In this document: in pieces, positions 15,890 through 22,942 of the stretch
Position numbering within the stretch: the first letter of the stretch is position 1
Layout: every line of letters starts with the position of its first letter
Virus record (IMG/VR): IMGVR_UViG_3300030102_003813
Location: 1-22,942 of that record
Strand: one strand, 5' to 3'
DNA length: 22,942 bases
Source of the DNA: a virus
Program-made: the position numbers and the translations under genes
Notes under the pieces: generated by a model
What the model was told of the DNA's origin: nothing
The model's database searches: none
What the model saw: the letters and a program-made list of their open reading frames with translations, nothing else

Positions 15890-16264
15890 ATGGCATATTC
15901 AGACACAATAAAATTAGTAGTAGGGGACACACTTCCTGAACTTACTTTTAACTTAAAAGACAGCAACACTGCAGGTTCTGGGCTTACGTTAGATCCTGAG
16001 GATAGCAATACTTGGGCTCCTGTAAATTTAACTGGGGGTTCTGTAAAGCTAAGAATAAGAGAAGTAGGTAAAACAACTGTGTTATCTACTATTACAGCTA
16101 CACTTTCTGCCCCTAGTGCAGGCACTTGTATTTTAATATTCCCATCAGGAACATGGACAACTGCAGGTACTTTTGAGGGAGAAATTGAATTTACAAAGTC
16201 AGACGGAAACATACAAACAGTACAAGATCTAATAAAATTTAAAGTACGTGACGACTTTGATTAA
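15890..16264 (+). CDS. BppU-N-like beta-sandwich tail protein
   Basis: This 124-residue, all-beta protein starts with IKLVVGDTLPELTFNLKDS, continues with PVNLTGGSVKLRIREVGKTT and TFEGEIEFTKSDGNIQTVQD, and ends in IKFKVRDDFD. This order of strands is that of the BppU N-terminal (upper baseplate protein) immunoglobulin-like domain as I remember it, found as a stand-alone small protein in many marine phages. It probably anchors or decorates the tail or fibre base. AGGAAGG at 15872-15878, inside the end of the giant gene, precedes ATG. Its stop overlaps the next start (TAATG). Confidence 0.65.
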   Translation: MAYSDTIKLVVGDTLPELTFNLKDSNTAGSGLTLDPEDSNTWAPVNLTGGSVKLRIREVGKTTVLSTITATLSAPSAGTCILIFPSGTWTTAGTFEGEIEFTKSDGNIQTVQDLIKFKVRDDFD

Positions 16265-18006
16265 TGGCATTCAAGTTTACAGTAGACTACCAGCAAATAA
16301 AGCTGGTAATACAGACAGATTCTACAGAAGCTGTAAACTTATTTGAGCACCTAAAAACTACAGTACAATTTATCGACATGCAACAAATCGTTGCATTTCA
16401 ACAACTTACTGCTGCAGACGTCTTTATAGATGCAGACACCAAAAACCTTTACTTTAGCACCCAATACAACTCACCTAACGCAGAATCTTTTGGTTTTACT
16501 GATTCGGACGTATTCGACTTTGGCAAAGCTGCAAGCGACACGCCAATAGTTAGTGAAGAATTAGCCAAAGCGTTAGACAAAGCACTTGCAGACACTACCT
16601 CGGTAACTGAAGAACTTAGTAAAACAGTACAATATTTTAGAGATCTTGCAGATAGTTACGGTTTTAATGATTCTGAAGTCCTGTCTGTAGAGCTAGGTAA
16701 AGCTGATACTACGACTATATCTGAGTCTGATGCAAAGGATGTGGGTAAAGCTGTTGACGATTCTTCTAGCGTGCCTACAACTAAAACTTACACAGTTACT
16801 GTAGCTACGGGCACTAATGTTTATGGATCAGGTAATAAGTTTTACATAGATGGATTACCTAGTCCCGGATTAATTTTAAATGAAAGTATTACATACACTT
16901 TTGACCAGTCAGACTCAAGTAATTCTAATCATCCTTTTAGGTTTTCTACTACAGGAAACGGCACTCATAACTCAGGTAGTGCGTACACTACAGACGTAAC
17001 TGTAAACGGTACACCTGGATCTGCAGGAGCTTATACTAGGATTGTAGTAAGTTCTTCTACCCCTGATTTACATTACTACTGTAGTAATCATAGTGGAATG
17101 GGAGCTGAAACATCTGTTCAAGATGATGGAGATACTACGTTTGCAGTGACTGTAGCAACCGGGGTAAACAACCATGGCTCTGGTAATAAATATTATATAG
17201 ATGGGGTTATAACTCCTATAGTGCACCTGTTAACGGGTAATACATATACTTTTGAACAGTCAGATTCTAGTAATTCTAATCATCCTTTTAGATTTAGTGA
17301 AACCTCAAATGGTAGCCACGCAAGCGGAACAGAATATACAACAGGAGTTACAACCAACGGAACGCCAGGATCTTCTGGTGCTTACACAAGAATACAAGTA
17401 ACTGAGTCTACGTCTAGCACATTATATTATTATTGTACTAATCATTCTGGCATGGGAGGAGAGGTAAACTCGTCTCTTGCGAGTGCTGGGGATATGTTGA
17501 TGTTAGATGTACCAGCAAAAAGTTTTGAAAGACCGCTTTCTGACGCTCCTAATATAGCAGAAAGCCTAGCTAGGGCTGTTACTTACCAAAGAACTTTTAC
17601 AGATGCCTATGCTTTAGATGACTTAGCTAGTGCAGAAGATAATCTAGCTACTGAATCAGGTTTAAATAAAAGCAACGTGTTTAGTGTAACAGATGTTCCC
17701 GTGTTTTCTATAACTAAGCCTGCTATAACAGACACGATTACTATGTCAGAAAGCCTTTCTTTTAATTTTGTAGGCGAAAATTCGGCTTTTGTAGATGCTT
17801 TTAGTCTTTCAGACTCACCAAGTTTAGCAATAGGGCCTGTAGATCCCTTTGCTGATACACCCAGCCTTTCAGAAAGTTTGGGTTTATCTTTTGACACATC
17901 TTTTACAGATAGTGCTACAATAACTGAGTCAGTTGAGATTCTGTTTGTTCCCGGTGGTGGAAGCATACTGAATACATCTGTCTTAAATACTAGTGTTTTA
18001 AATTAA
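16264..18006 (+). CDS. Tail/fibre protein with two tandem cupredoxin-like domains
   Basis: The 580-residue protein begins in TAATG overlap with the previous gene. Residues about 70-172 hold imperfect repeats (SFGFTDSDVFDFGKAASD against SYGFNDSEVLSVELGKAD; VSEELAKAL against VTEELSKTV). Residues about 175-285 and 292-402 are two copies of one domain. Each has YTFxQSDSSNSNHPFRFS, a Gly/Thr-rich loop with YTT..VT.NGTPGS.GAYTRI, and YYC[ST]NHSGMG. The residues His223, Cys273, His276, Met279 and His340, Cys391, His394, Met397 reproduce a type 1 copper ligand set with the C-x2-H-x2-M spacing of amicyanin. The C-terminal 170 residues repeat FxDxxSLSES-like units and end in ILNTSVLNTSVLN. A surface tail protein is likely from position; copper binding is inferred. 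Confidence 0.65.
   Translation: MAFKFTVDYQQIKLVIQTDSTEAVNLFEHLKTTVQFIDMQQIVAFQQLTAADVFIDADTKNLYFSTQYNSPNAESFGFTDSDVFDFGKAASDTPIVSEELAKALDKALADTTSVTEELSKTVQYFRDLADSYGFNDSEVLSVELGKADTTTISESDAKDVGKAVDDSSSVPTTKTYTVTVATGTNVYGSGNKFYIDGLPSPGLILNESITYTFDQSDSSNSNHPFRFSTTGNGTHNSGSAYTTDVTVNGTPGSAGAYTRIVVSSSTPDLHYYCSNHSGMGAETSVQDDGDTTFAVTVATGVNNHGSGNKYYIDGVITPIVHLLTGNTYTFEQSDSSNSNHPFRFSETSNGSHASGTEYTTGVTTNGTPGSSGAYTRIQVTESTSSTLYYYCTNHSGMGGEVNSSLASAGDMLMLDVPAKSFERPLSDAPNIAESLARAVTYQRTFTDAYALDDLASAEDNLATESGLNKSNVFSVTDVPVFSITKPAITDTITMSESLSFNFVGENSAFVDAFSLSDSPSLAIGPVDPFADTPSLSESLGLSFDTSFTDSATITESVEILFVPGGGSILNTSVLNTSVLN
16786..17133 (+). repeat. Cupredoxin-like domain repeat, copy 1
   Basis: This encodes residues 175-290. 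Candidate ligands are His223, Cys273 (TGT at 17080-17082), His276 and Met279. The DNA stretch AATTCTAATCATCCTTTTAG around His223 is repeated exactly in copy 2, while most of the rest differs at synonymous sites. Confidence 0.65.
17137..17469 (+). repeat. Cupredoxin-like domain repeat, copy 2
   Basis: This encodes residues 292-402. Candidate ligands are His340, Cys391, His394 and Met397, offset by about 118 residues from copy 1. Ligand spacing and flanking residues are conserved while loops differ, which suggests that both domains are under selection rather than one being a decaying copy. Confidence 0.65.
17524..17943 (+). repeat. Degenerate FxDxxSLSES-type repeats
   Basis: The C-terminal part of the 580-residue protein contains at least six related units: LSDAPNIAES, FTDAYALDDL, ITDTITMSES, FVDAFSLSDS, FADTPSLSES and FTDSATITES. 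Spacing is irregular, roughly 20-40 residues. Such repeats are common in extended fibre shafts. Confidence 0.5.
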
Positions 18007-18018
18007 AATGGAGCTAAT

Positions 18019-18444
18019 ATGATTAATGACGACTTAAAACTAAAGGGTAAATTACAGATAGCCTTAAACGGTGACACTGTACAAGAAGTCGATAACTTGG
18101 TTGTTACAGCTGGAAAAGGGTATGTTGCTTCCCGTATGAAAGACGCTTCTGCAACTGCTATGTCACACATGGCGATTGGTAGTGGGTCAACTGCGGCAGC
18201 AGCTTCACAAACTGCATTAGGCACTCAGCTTGGTAGGGTATCTCTAACAAGTACTAGTGTATCTGGTGCTGTTGTAACTTATGTAGCAACTTTTGCTGCT
18301 GGTACTGGTACAGGTGCTGTTACAGAAGCGGCGTTACTTAACGCTTCTTCTAGTGGTACTATGCTTTGTAGAACCGTATTTTCTGTTGTTAACAAAGGAG
18401 CTAATGACTCAATGACAATTACCTGGACAGTAACCGTTAGCTAA
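18019..18444 (+). CDS. Conserved small phage structural (tail) protein
   Basis: The 141-residue protein has a beta-rich, Ala/Thr/Ser/Gly-rich sequence with MAIGSGSTAAAASQTALGT, YVATFAAGTGTGAVTEAAL and CRTVFSVVNKGANDSMTITW. I recall this pattern as a conserved small protein in tail regions of many marine phages; its exact function is not known to me. The start follows GGAG at 18010-18013. Its place between the cupredoxin-like protein and the fibre genes suggests a tail-tip or fibre-base role. Confidence 0.6.
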   Translation: MINDDLKLKGKLQIALNGDTVQEVDNLVVTAGKGYVASRMKDASATAMSHMAIGSGSTAAAASQTALGTQLGRVSLTSTSVSGAVVTYVATFAAGTGTGAVTEAALLNASSSGTMLCRTVFSVVNKGANDSMTITWTVTVS

Positions 18445-18465
18445 CATAGATAGGAGACGTTACTT

Positions 18466-20802
18466 ATGGGAATTGTTTTTAAGAACAATGCCAAAACAAC
18501 GCTTGGATCTAGTCTAACCAATAGTGCGACAAGCGCTACAGTAACAGACGGTAGTGTATTTCCAAGCTTAGCTGCAGGAGAGTTCTTCTTCTGTACGTTT
18601 GACGACGGTACAAATAATGAGATAGTAAAAGTTACTGCAAGATCAAGTAACACTTTAACTATTGTTCGTGCCCAAGAAAGCACTACGGCTAGGGCCTTTA
18701 GTTCGGGTGACGCAGCTGAACTTAGGCTTACTGCGGGAGTTCTTGAAACAATTCAAGAAAACATTGCAGCTAAATCTGCAAATCAAACAGTTTTTAATGC
18801 AACCACTTCTGGTGGCGCAACAAGTTATGACATAGGTATAGACCCTGGCGTAGAGGGCAATGCCATGGTTTTCTTAAATGGTGTACTACAACACCATAAC
18901 ACTATATCTTTTTCTAGCTCTACTCTTACTTTTGATGCTGCACCCCCAAATGGTATGGCCTTAGAAGTCATAGTAGATAATCTTATTAATTTACAGTCGT
19001 CTAACTTAACTGTAGATTCTTTTACCGCAGCAGATGTAGGGGGCAGTGCACAAACAGACTTTACTTTATCTGATACTCCAGCAGCTGAAACAAACCTAAT
19101 AGTTTTTGTAGACGGCGTCTTTCAAGACCAAGACGCTTACACTATCTCTAACAACACTTTGACTATAACTACAGGCGTCATAGCCGGTAGGGGTGTAACA
19201 GTTTATGTAATAAACCCAGTAAATATTGGAACACCAAGCGACGGCACTATAACTAGTGCAAAACTTTCGGGCAACATTACTATGCCTGGCACTTTGACCG
19301 TAGGATCTAACGATGTTGCTTTTGACTCACCCACTTTTGTTGTAGATAACTCTAACTCTCGTGTAGGCCTAGGAACTGCTTCACCATCCGTGCCCGTGGA
19401 TATTGTTGGCGATGTAAAGATGTCAGCCAACTTAACAGTTGATACAAGCACTTTAGTTGTAGACTCTACTAATAATCGTGTTGGAATTGGAACGAGTAGT
19501 CCAGCACAAACACTTCATGTATCAAGTTCAGCAGCTACAAGTAATGGCATAAGAATTTCTAACTCAGAGGGTTCTTTTGAAGCTAGAGTAGATGCTGGAG
19601 AGTTTTATTTATATGATGTAGATGATAATAGAATACCATTTTTAATTGATAGCTCAGGCAATGTTGGAATTGGAACGACTAGTCCTAATGGAGGTTTACA
19701 TGTTGGAGTTGATGATTATGTTTATCTTGCAGGGAATGTAGGTTCTGCAACGCTTGATGCAGTGCAAGGACTAGCAGTTGGCTGGAATAAATCAAATGGT
19801 GCTGGAGAAACTCTTTTAATTGCTAATCAAGGTGCAGGTTCAACTGGTGGTTTAGTATTTGCAACAAATACAAGTGGTGGCTCATACGCAGAAAGATGGC
19901 GTATTGATAGTTCAGGACATTTTACAGGTGCTTCAGGTAGTAAAATAGTTCAAACAATTGCATCAGGTGGTGGTAACTTTTTAGAGGTTACACACTCAGG
20001 TAATGAAGCATGGTCTATGGCGGTGCAATCAGGTACTGGTGCTGATGATTATTTAGATATTGGTATTAATGGTGGTACAAGAGCAATATCAATACATGAA
20101 GATGGAAAAATTGGAATTGGAACGACTGGAGCTGAAAAAAGGCTTCACATAACCGACAGCACACAAGCTAATCAAACCATAAGATTTGGTAATCCTTCTG
20201 CTACTCCTTATGGTGAAATTAACTATGATTCTAGCGGTTTTGAACATTTATATATAACTTCAAAAGGAACAACAACAGGCTATGGAAACATAGTATTTAA
20301 TACTGGTGACACACCTAGTGAAGCCATGCGTATTAGTTCAACTGGACTTGTAACAAAACCAAGAATAAGTGCTGCAAACGGAGCATTTTGGGCTAGAGGA
20401 ACTAGTAATCCGACTGCAAGTGGTAATACTCATGTAGGTGTTGTTTTTACTACTTTAGAACAAGGAGGAGGATACAGTACTAGTACTGGAAGATATACTG
20501 CTCCTGTTGCTGGTTGGTATAGTTTTTCAACAAATGTAAGAATTGATGGTTATACTGGCGGTGGTTTTATGAGAATTGCATTTTATACAGGAACCTCTCC
20601 AAGTACCTCTCAATCTGGTTATGGTCAAGGTCATGCTATTTATGGACCTGATTCCCTCGATGACCAATATTATAGTATGACAACATCTTGGACTGTATAT
20701 TTAGGTTCTGGAAATCAAGTAGGGGTAGCTGTTCTTTCAGGAAATTCAGGTGGTTATACTATACACCAAGAAAGTAACTTTTCAGGGCATTTAATAGGAT
20801 AA
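18466..20802 (+). CDS. Tail fibre protein with VGIGT repeats and C1q-like tip (778 residues)
   Basis: AGGAGA at 18452-18457 precedes the ATG. Residues 1-100 form a conserved-looking anchor (ATVTDGSVFPSLAAGEFFFC; AELRLTAGVLETIQENIAAK). Two related beta units follow at about 134-172 (VFLNGVLQHHNTISFSSSTL) and 213-250 (VFVDGVFQDQDAYTISNNTL). The shaft contains RVGLGTASP, RVGIGTSSP, NVGIGTTSP and KIGIGTTG, typical of trimeric phage fibre shafts. The last ~145 residues resemble a C1q/TNF-like trimeric head: GYSTSTGRYTAPVAGWYSF, QVGVAVLSGN and final NFSGHLIG. The likely role is host binding. There is no chaperone or endosialidase-type autocleavage motif that I can see. Base composition shifts to more A/T-ending codons from about 19550 onward. 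Confidence 0.75.
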   Translation: MGIVFKNNAKTTLGSSLTNSATSATVTDGSVFPSLAAGEFFFCTFDDGTNNEIVKVTARSSNTLTIVRAQESTTARAFSSGDAAELRLTAGVLETIQENIAAKSANQTVFNATTSGGATSYDIGIDPGVEGNAMVFLNGVLQHHNTISFSSSTLTFDAAPPNGMALEVIVDNLINLQSSNLTVDSFTAADVGGSAQTDFTLSDTPAAETNLIVFVDGVFQDQDAYTISNNTLTITTGVIAGRGVTVYVINPVNIGTPSDGTITSAKLSGNITMPGTLTVGSNDVAFDSPTFVVDNSNSRVGLGTASPSVPVDIVGDVKMSANLTVDTSTLVVDSTNNRVGIGTSSPAQTLHVSSSAATSNGIRISNSEGSFEARVDAGEFYLYDVDDNRIPFLIDSSGNVGIGTTSPNGGLHVGVDDYVYLAGNVGSATLDAVQGLAVGWNKSNGAGETLLIANQGAGSTGGLVFATNTSGGSYAERWRIDSSGHFTGASGSKIVQTIASGGGNFLEVTHSGNEAWSMAVQSGTGADDYLDIGINGGTRAISIHEDGKIGIGTTGAEKRLHITDSTQANQTIRFGNPSATPYGEINYDSSGFEHLYITSKGTTTGYGNIVFNTGDTPSEAMRISSTGLVTKPRISAANGAFWARGTSNPTASGNTHVGVVFTTLEQGGGYSTSTGRYTAPVAGWYSFSTNVRIDGYTGGGFMRIAFYTGTSPSTSQSGYGQGHAIYGPDSLDDQYYSMTTSWTVYLGSGNQVGVAVLSGNSGGYTIHQESNFSGHLIG

Positions 20803-20810
20803 ATTATGGC
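20789..20810 (+). repeat. Fibre gene junction repeat, copy 1
   Basis: The stretch covers the last codons (LIG), the stop, the spacer and the first codons of the next gene. It matches 22442-22464 except for one extra A in the spacer. It contains AGGA, which can act as the ribosome binding site for the following ATG. Confidence 0.6.
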
Positions 20811-22455
20811 TAACACTAAGATCACAGCAGATAACCTAGATACTCTAACAACCTTAACGGTTGATGATATCACTCTTGATGGATCTACTATTTCTGATGC
20901 TGGCGATTTAACACTAGACATTGGTGGAGATTTAACAATAGATGTAGATGGCGCAGATATAAAATTTGCTGACGGAGGTACAGAATTTGCTGACCATTTT
21001 TTAGATGGAAGTGATTATAAAATTCAAACAACTATTTCAAATGGTGATTTTATTATAGTTGGTAATGATGGTGGTTCTGCTATTAATGCTCTTACCCTTG
21101 ATATGTCAGACGCAGGAAAGGCAACATTTAATGCAGGTGGTTCTTTTGGTGGTGCTTTAACAGGAACAAGTGCTACTTTTACTCCATCATCAGGAGAAAA
21201 TTTTGTGATAACAAGAGATGGTGCTGGTCCATTTATTGGAAATAGCTCAAATCATGAGCTAAGAATAATCACAAATAATACTGAGAGGATGCGTTTTAGT
21301 ACTACAGGAAGAGTTGGAATTGGTGCTAACTCACCATCAGCACTTTTAGAACTTGAACATTCTAGCGATGCAGAAATAGATTTAGACTGTACTGGTGGTA
21401 GAAGATTTAGAATTGCATCAACAGCTGCAAATGCTTTAATTTTTAGTGATAAAACTGGAAGTGCAGAAAGAATTCGTGTCGATAGTTCAGGAAAAGTTGG
21501 AATTGGAACTCAAAGTCCTGATGGATTACTTCATATATCATCAGGTAATTCAGGAGATGCGATTGTTATCATACAAGCTGATGAAGATAATAATGAAGAA
21601 GGAGATAACCCACAACTATGGTTCAAAGCTGATGGAGATATTACAGAAGCAGCTATAAGACAAGCAGATAATAAACTTGAAATTATAAGTAATGTTTCTG
21701 TGTCTGGTGGCATTAGCTTTTTGACCGGCACGTCAGATAATACAGGCACAACAGACCCAGGTACCGGTGCAACTGAAAAGATGAAGATTAGTGCAGATGG
21801 AAAAGTTGGAATTGGAACTCAAAGTCCTGCAAGAGAATTAGATGTACAAGCTGCAAGTGGTTGGGGAGAAATAGCACTTAGAGGCGCTAGTGGTTCTGGT
21901 GCTAGTTTAGAGTTTTACACTACTTCTACTAAAAGAGCAGAAATATTTACAGATACAGAAGATATAGTTTTTAGAAATACAGCATCAAATACAGAAAGAA
22001 TGCGTATTAATAGTGCTGGGATTGTAACAAGACCAAATCAACCCGCTTTCCATGCTTATGGGCCCACTTCAGGCACAAGTGGAGCATATATAGTCTATCA
22101 AAATGCCACCGTAAATACTGGGGGTCACTATAGCACCTCAACTGGGAAATTTACTGCACCCGTTGCAGGTGTATATTTTCTTTATTGGAGTGCAATTGGA
22201 AATGATAATGCTGATGTTTATAGATATTATTTGCGTGTAAATCAAAGTAGCACTATATCAAATACAGCAAATGATATTCATTTAAGAATAGATACATTGG
22301 CTACAGGTAACGAGTATGGAACCAACGGTTCAAGAAATCAAATATTAACATTAGCTGCTAATGATGAAGTGCAAATATATTTTCAGGCAGATAGTGGTGC
22401 TAATACGTACGTAAATAATGATTATGTAAACTTTGGAGGTTATTTAATAGGATAA
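20806..22455 (+). CDS. Second tail fibre protein with VGIGTQSP repeats and C1q-like tip (549 residues)
   Basis: The ATG stands three bases after the previous stop. Residues 20-60 consist of GDLTLDIGGDLTIDVDGADI-like beta repeats, then GNDGGSAINALTLDMSDAGK and a shaft with RVGIGANSP and two KVGIGTQSP units near residues 170, 231 and 334. ERMRFSTTG and ERMRINSAG are typical of fibre repeats. The C-terminus (about 412-549) has HYSTSTGKFTAPVAGVYFLY and ends NFGGYLIG, the same C1q-like pattern as the preceding fibre, but with different codons. It is probably a receptor-binding or fibre-elaborating protein working with its neighbours. One perfect 31-base direct repeat lies inside it. Confidence 0.72.
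   Translation: MANTKITADNLDTLTTLTVDDITLDGSTISDAGDLTLDIGGDLTIDVDGADIKFADGGTEFADHFLDGSDYKIQTTISNGDFIIVGNDGGSAINALTLDMSDAGKATFNAGGSFGGALTGTSATFTPSSGENFVITRDGAGPFIGNSSNHELRIITNNTERMRFSTTGRVGIGANSPSALLELEHSSDAEIDLDCTGGRRFRIASTAANALIFSDKTGSAERIRVDSSGKVGIGTQSPDGLLHISSGNSGDAIVIIQADEDNNEEGDNPQLWFKADGDITEAAIRQADNKLEIISNVSVSGGISFLTGTSDNTGTTDPGTGATEKMKISADGKVGIGTQSPARELDVQAASGWGEIALRGASGSGASLEFYTTSTKRAEIFTDTEDIVFRNTASNTERMRINSAGIVTRPNQPAFHAYGPTSGTSGAYIVYQNATVNTGGHYSTSTGKFTAPVAGVYFLYWSAIGNDNADVYRYYLRVNQSSTISNTANDIHLRIDTLATGNEYGTNGSRNQILTLAANDEVQIYFQADSGANTYVNNDYVNFGGYLIG
21490..21520 (+). repeat. 31-base direct repeat, copy 1
   Basis: This is identical to 21799-21829 and encodes the GKVGIGTQSP shaft motif. 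The distance between copies is 309 bases, so recombination would remove 103 codons in frame. Confidence 0.8.
21799..21829 (+). repeat. 31-base direct repeat, copy 2
   Basis: This is identical to 21490-21520. The sequences outside the repeat differ, which points to recent copying or gene conversion of this motif only. Confidence 0.8.
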
Positions 22456-22464
22456 AATTATGGC
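22442..22464 (+). repeat. Fibre gene junction repeat, copy 2
   Basis: It again spans the LIG codons, stop, spacer and ATGGC of the following gene, and differs from 20789-20810 by one inserted A. Its AGGA is the apparent ribosome binding site for the third fibre gene. Confidence 0.6.
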
Positions 22465-22942
22465 AAAAACAAAGATACATGGTGAATACTTAGACCCCTC
22501 AGTTATCTCAACACAGACTGAGGTTACGGCTGTTGGATCTGACCATATGCTTATATTTGATGCTACGGATAATGCTCTGAAAAAAGCTTTGTTGTCCGAC
22601 CTAATAGAAACCGTAGGGTCTACACCAACCTTTTCTCAAATAAGTTCTACAGGCAATCTTACAATAGATGCAGCTGGAGATATTATTCTTGATGCAGATG
22701 GGGATGATTGGAAATTTCATGAAGGTGGAAATGCTGTATTTGAAATAAAACATGAATCACATGGTGTTGATTTCTTGCTCAATACAACCGATGAAGATTG
22801 GAGGTTTAAAGGCTCTGACGGTGGTTCAACTATTACAGCTTTACATCTTGATATATCTGATGGTGGTAAAGCAATATTTAATGGAGGTGCTTCTTTTGGA
22901 AGTGATATTTCTATAGCAAGTGCTGGAAATGGAGTTGAGTTA
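22460..22942 (+). CDS. Third tail fibre protein, N-terminal part (runs off the window)
   Basis: The frame stays open to the last base (161 codons). It starts MAKTKIHGEYLDPSVISTQT and EVTAVGSDHMLIFDATDNAL, then KKALLSDLIETVG, a fibre N-terminus I recall from marine phages. Residues about 62-150 are related to the second fibre: NLTIDAAGDIILDADGDDWK against DLTLDIGGDLTIDVDGADIK, and GSDGGSTITALHLDISDGGK against GNDGGSAINALTLDMSDAGK. It is therefore a paralogue or shares a swapped module. The C-terminus and full length are outside the window. Confidence 0.7.
   Translation, partial: MAKTKIHGEYLDPSVISTQTEVTAVGSDHMLIFDATDNALKKALLSDLIETVGSTPTFSQISSTGNLTIDAAGDIILDADGDDWKFHEGGNAVFEIKHESHGVDFLLNTTDEDWRFKGSDGGSTITALHLDISDGGKAIFNGGASFGSDISIASAGNGVEL

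Noticed and set aside
21446-21658. 70-codon + strand frame inside the second fibre gene
   Set aside because: It is out of frame with a well-supported fibre sequence, with no start signal and no motif.
1-22942. CRISPR arrays, insertion sequences, integrase or attachment sites
   Set aside because: No regularly spaced repeats, transposase-like frames or terminal inverted repeats were seen; the repeats present are coding or hairpin elements.

Overview
The window is a continuous, one-strand block of virion genes from an AT-rich tailed phage with podovirus-type (short-tailed) gene content. Every gene is on the + strand and they are tightly packed, often with stop/start overlaps. No replication, packaging, lysis, integration, tRNA or CRISPR feature is visible. 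The protein families (P22-type portal, N4 gp56-type capsid protein, internal virion proteins, BppU-like and fibre proteins with VGIGT motifs) resemble what I know from marine podoviruses such as pelagiphages and cyanophages. The host cannot be read from the sequence, and the marine assignment is an inference from protein style and low GC.

Layout. 1-1053 is the C-terminal part of the portal protein. 1055-2077 is an acidic scaffold-like protein. 2078-2290 is the only long non-coding gap (213 nt); it holds a promoter-like motif followed by a GC-rich array of small hairpins leading into the major capsid gene (2291-3448). The capsid gene is followed by a second copy of the promoter-like motif and a strong hairpin. 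Next come a small HeH/LEM-like head protein (3507-3863), two head-tail adaptor-type proteins (3872-4582 and 4585-5259) and a GNAT-like protein (5228-5671). An ejection-protein block follows (5668-15881), ending in a 2335-residue giant protein. The tail section runs from 15890 to the right edge: a BppU-like protein, a 580-residue protein with two cupredoxin-like domains, a conserved small structural protein, and three consecutive fibre-like proteins, the last cut by the window end. No gene-free stretch exceeds 300 bases.

How it fits together. Portal, scaffold and capsid proteins build the procapsid. The adaptors join the portal to the tail. The GNAT-like, 175-, 182-, 709- and 2335-residue proteins follow the size order of the T7 gp13-gp14-gp15-gp16 internal core, so they are probably ejected to carry DNA across the cell envelope. 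The last genes make the host-recognition apparatus.

Most notable items: the hairpin array before the capsid gene; the 9-mer TGTGGTATA that brackets the capsid gene; two tandem cupredoxin-like domains with complete His/Cys/His/Met copper-ligand sets in a tail protein; a metallopeptidase-like segment in the giant protein whose HExxH-type motif reads KELGN; the absence of cysteine from the four core ejection proteins (about 3400 residues); and a fibre array with repeated gene junctions.
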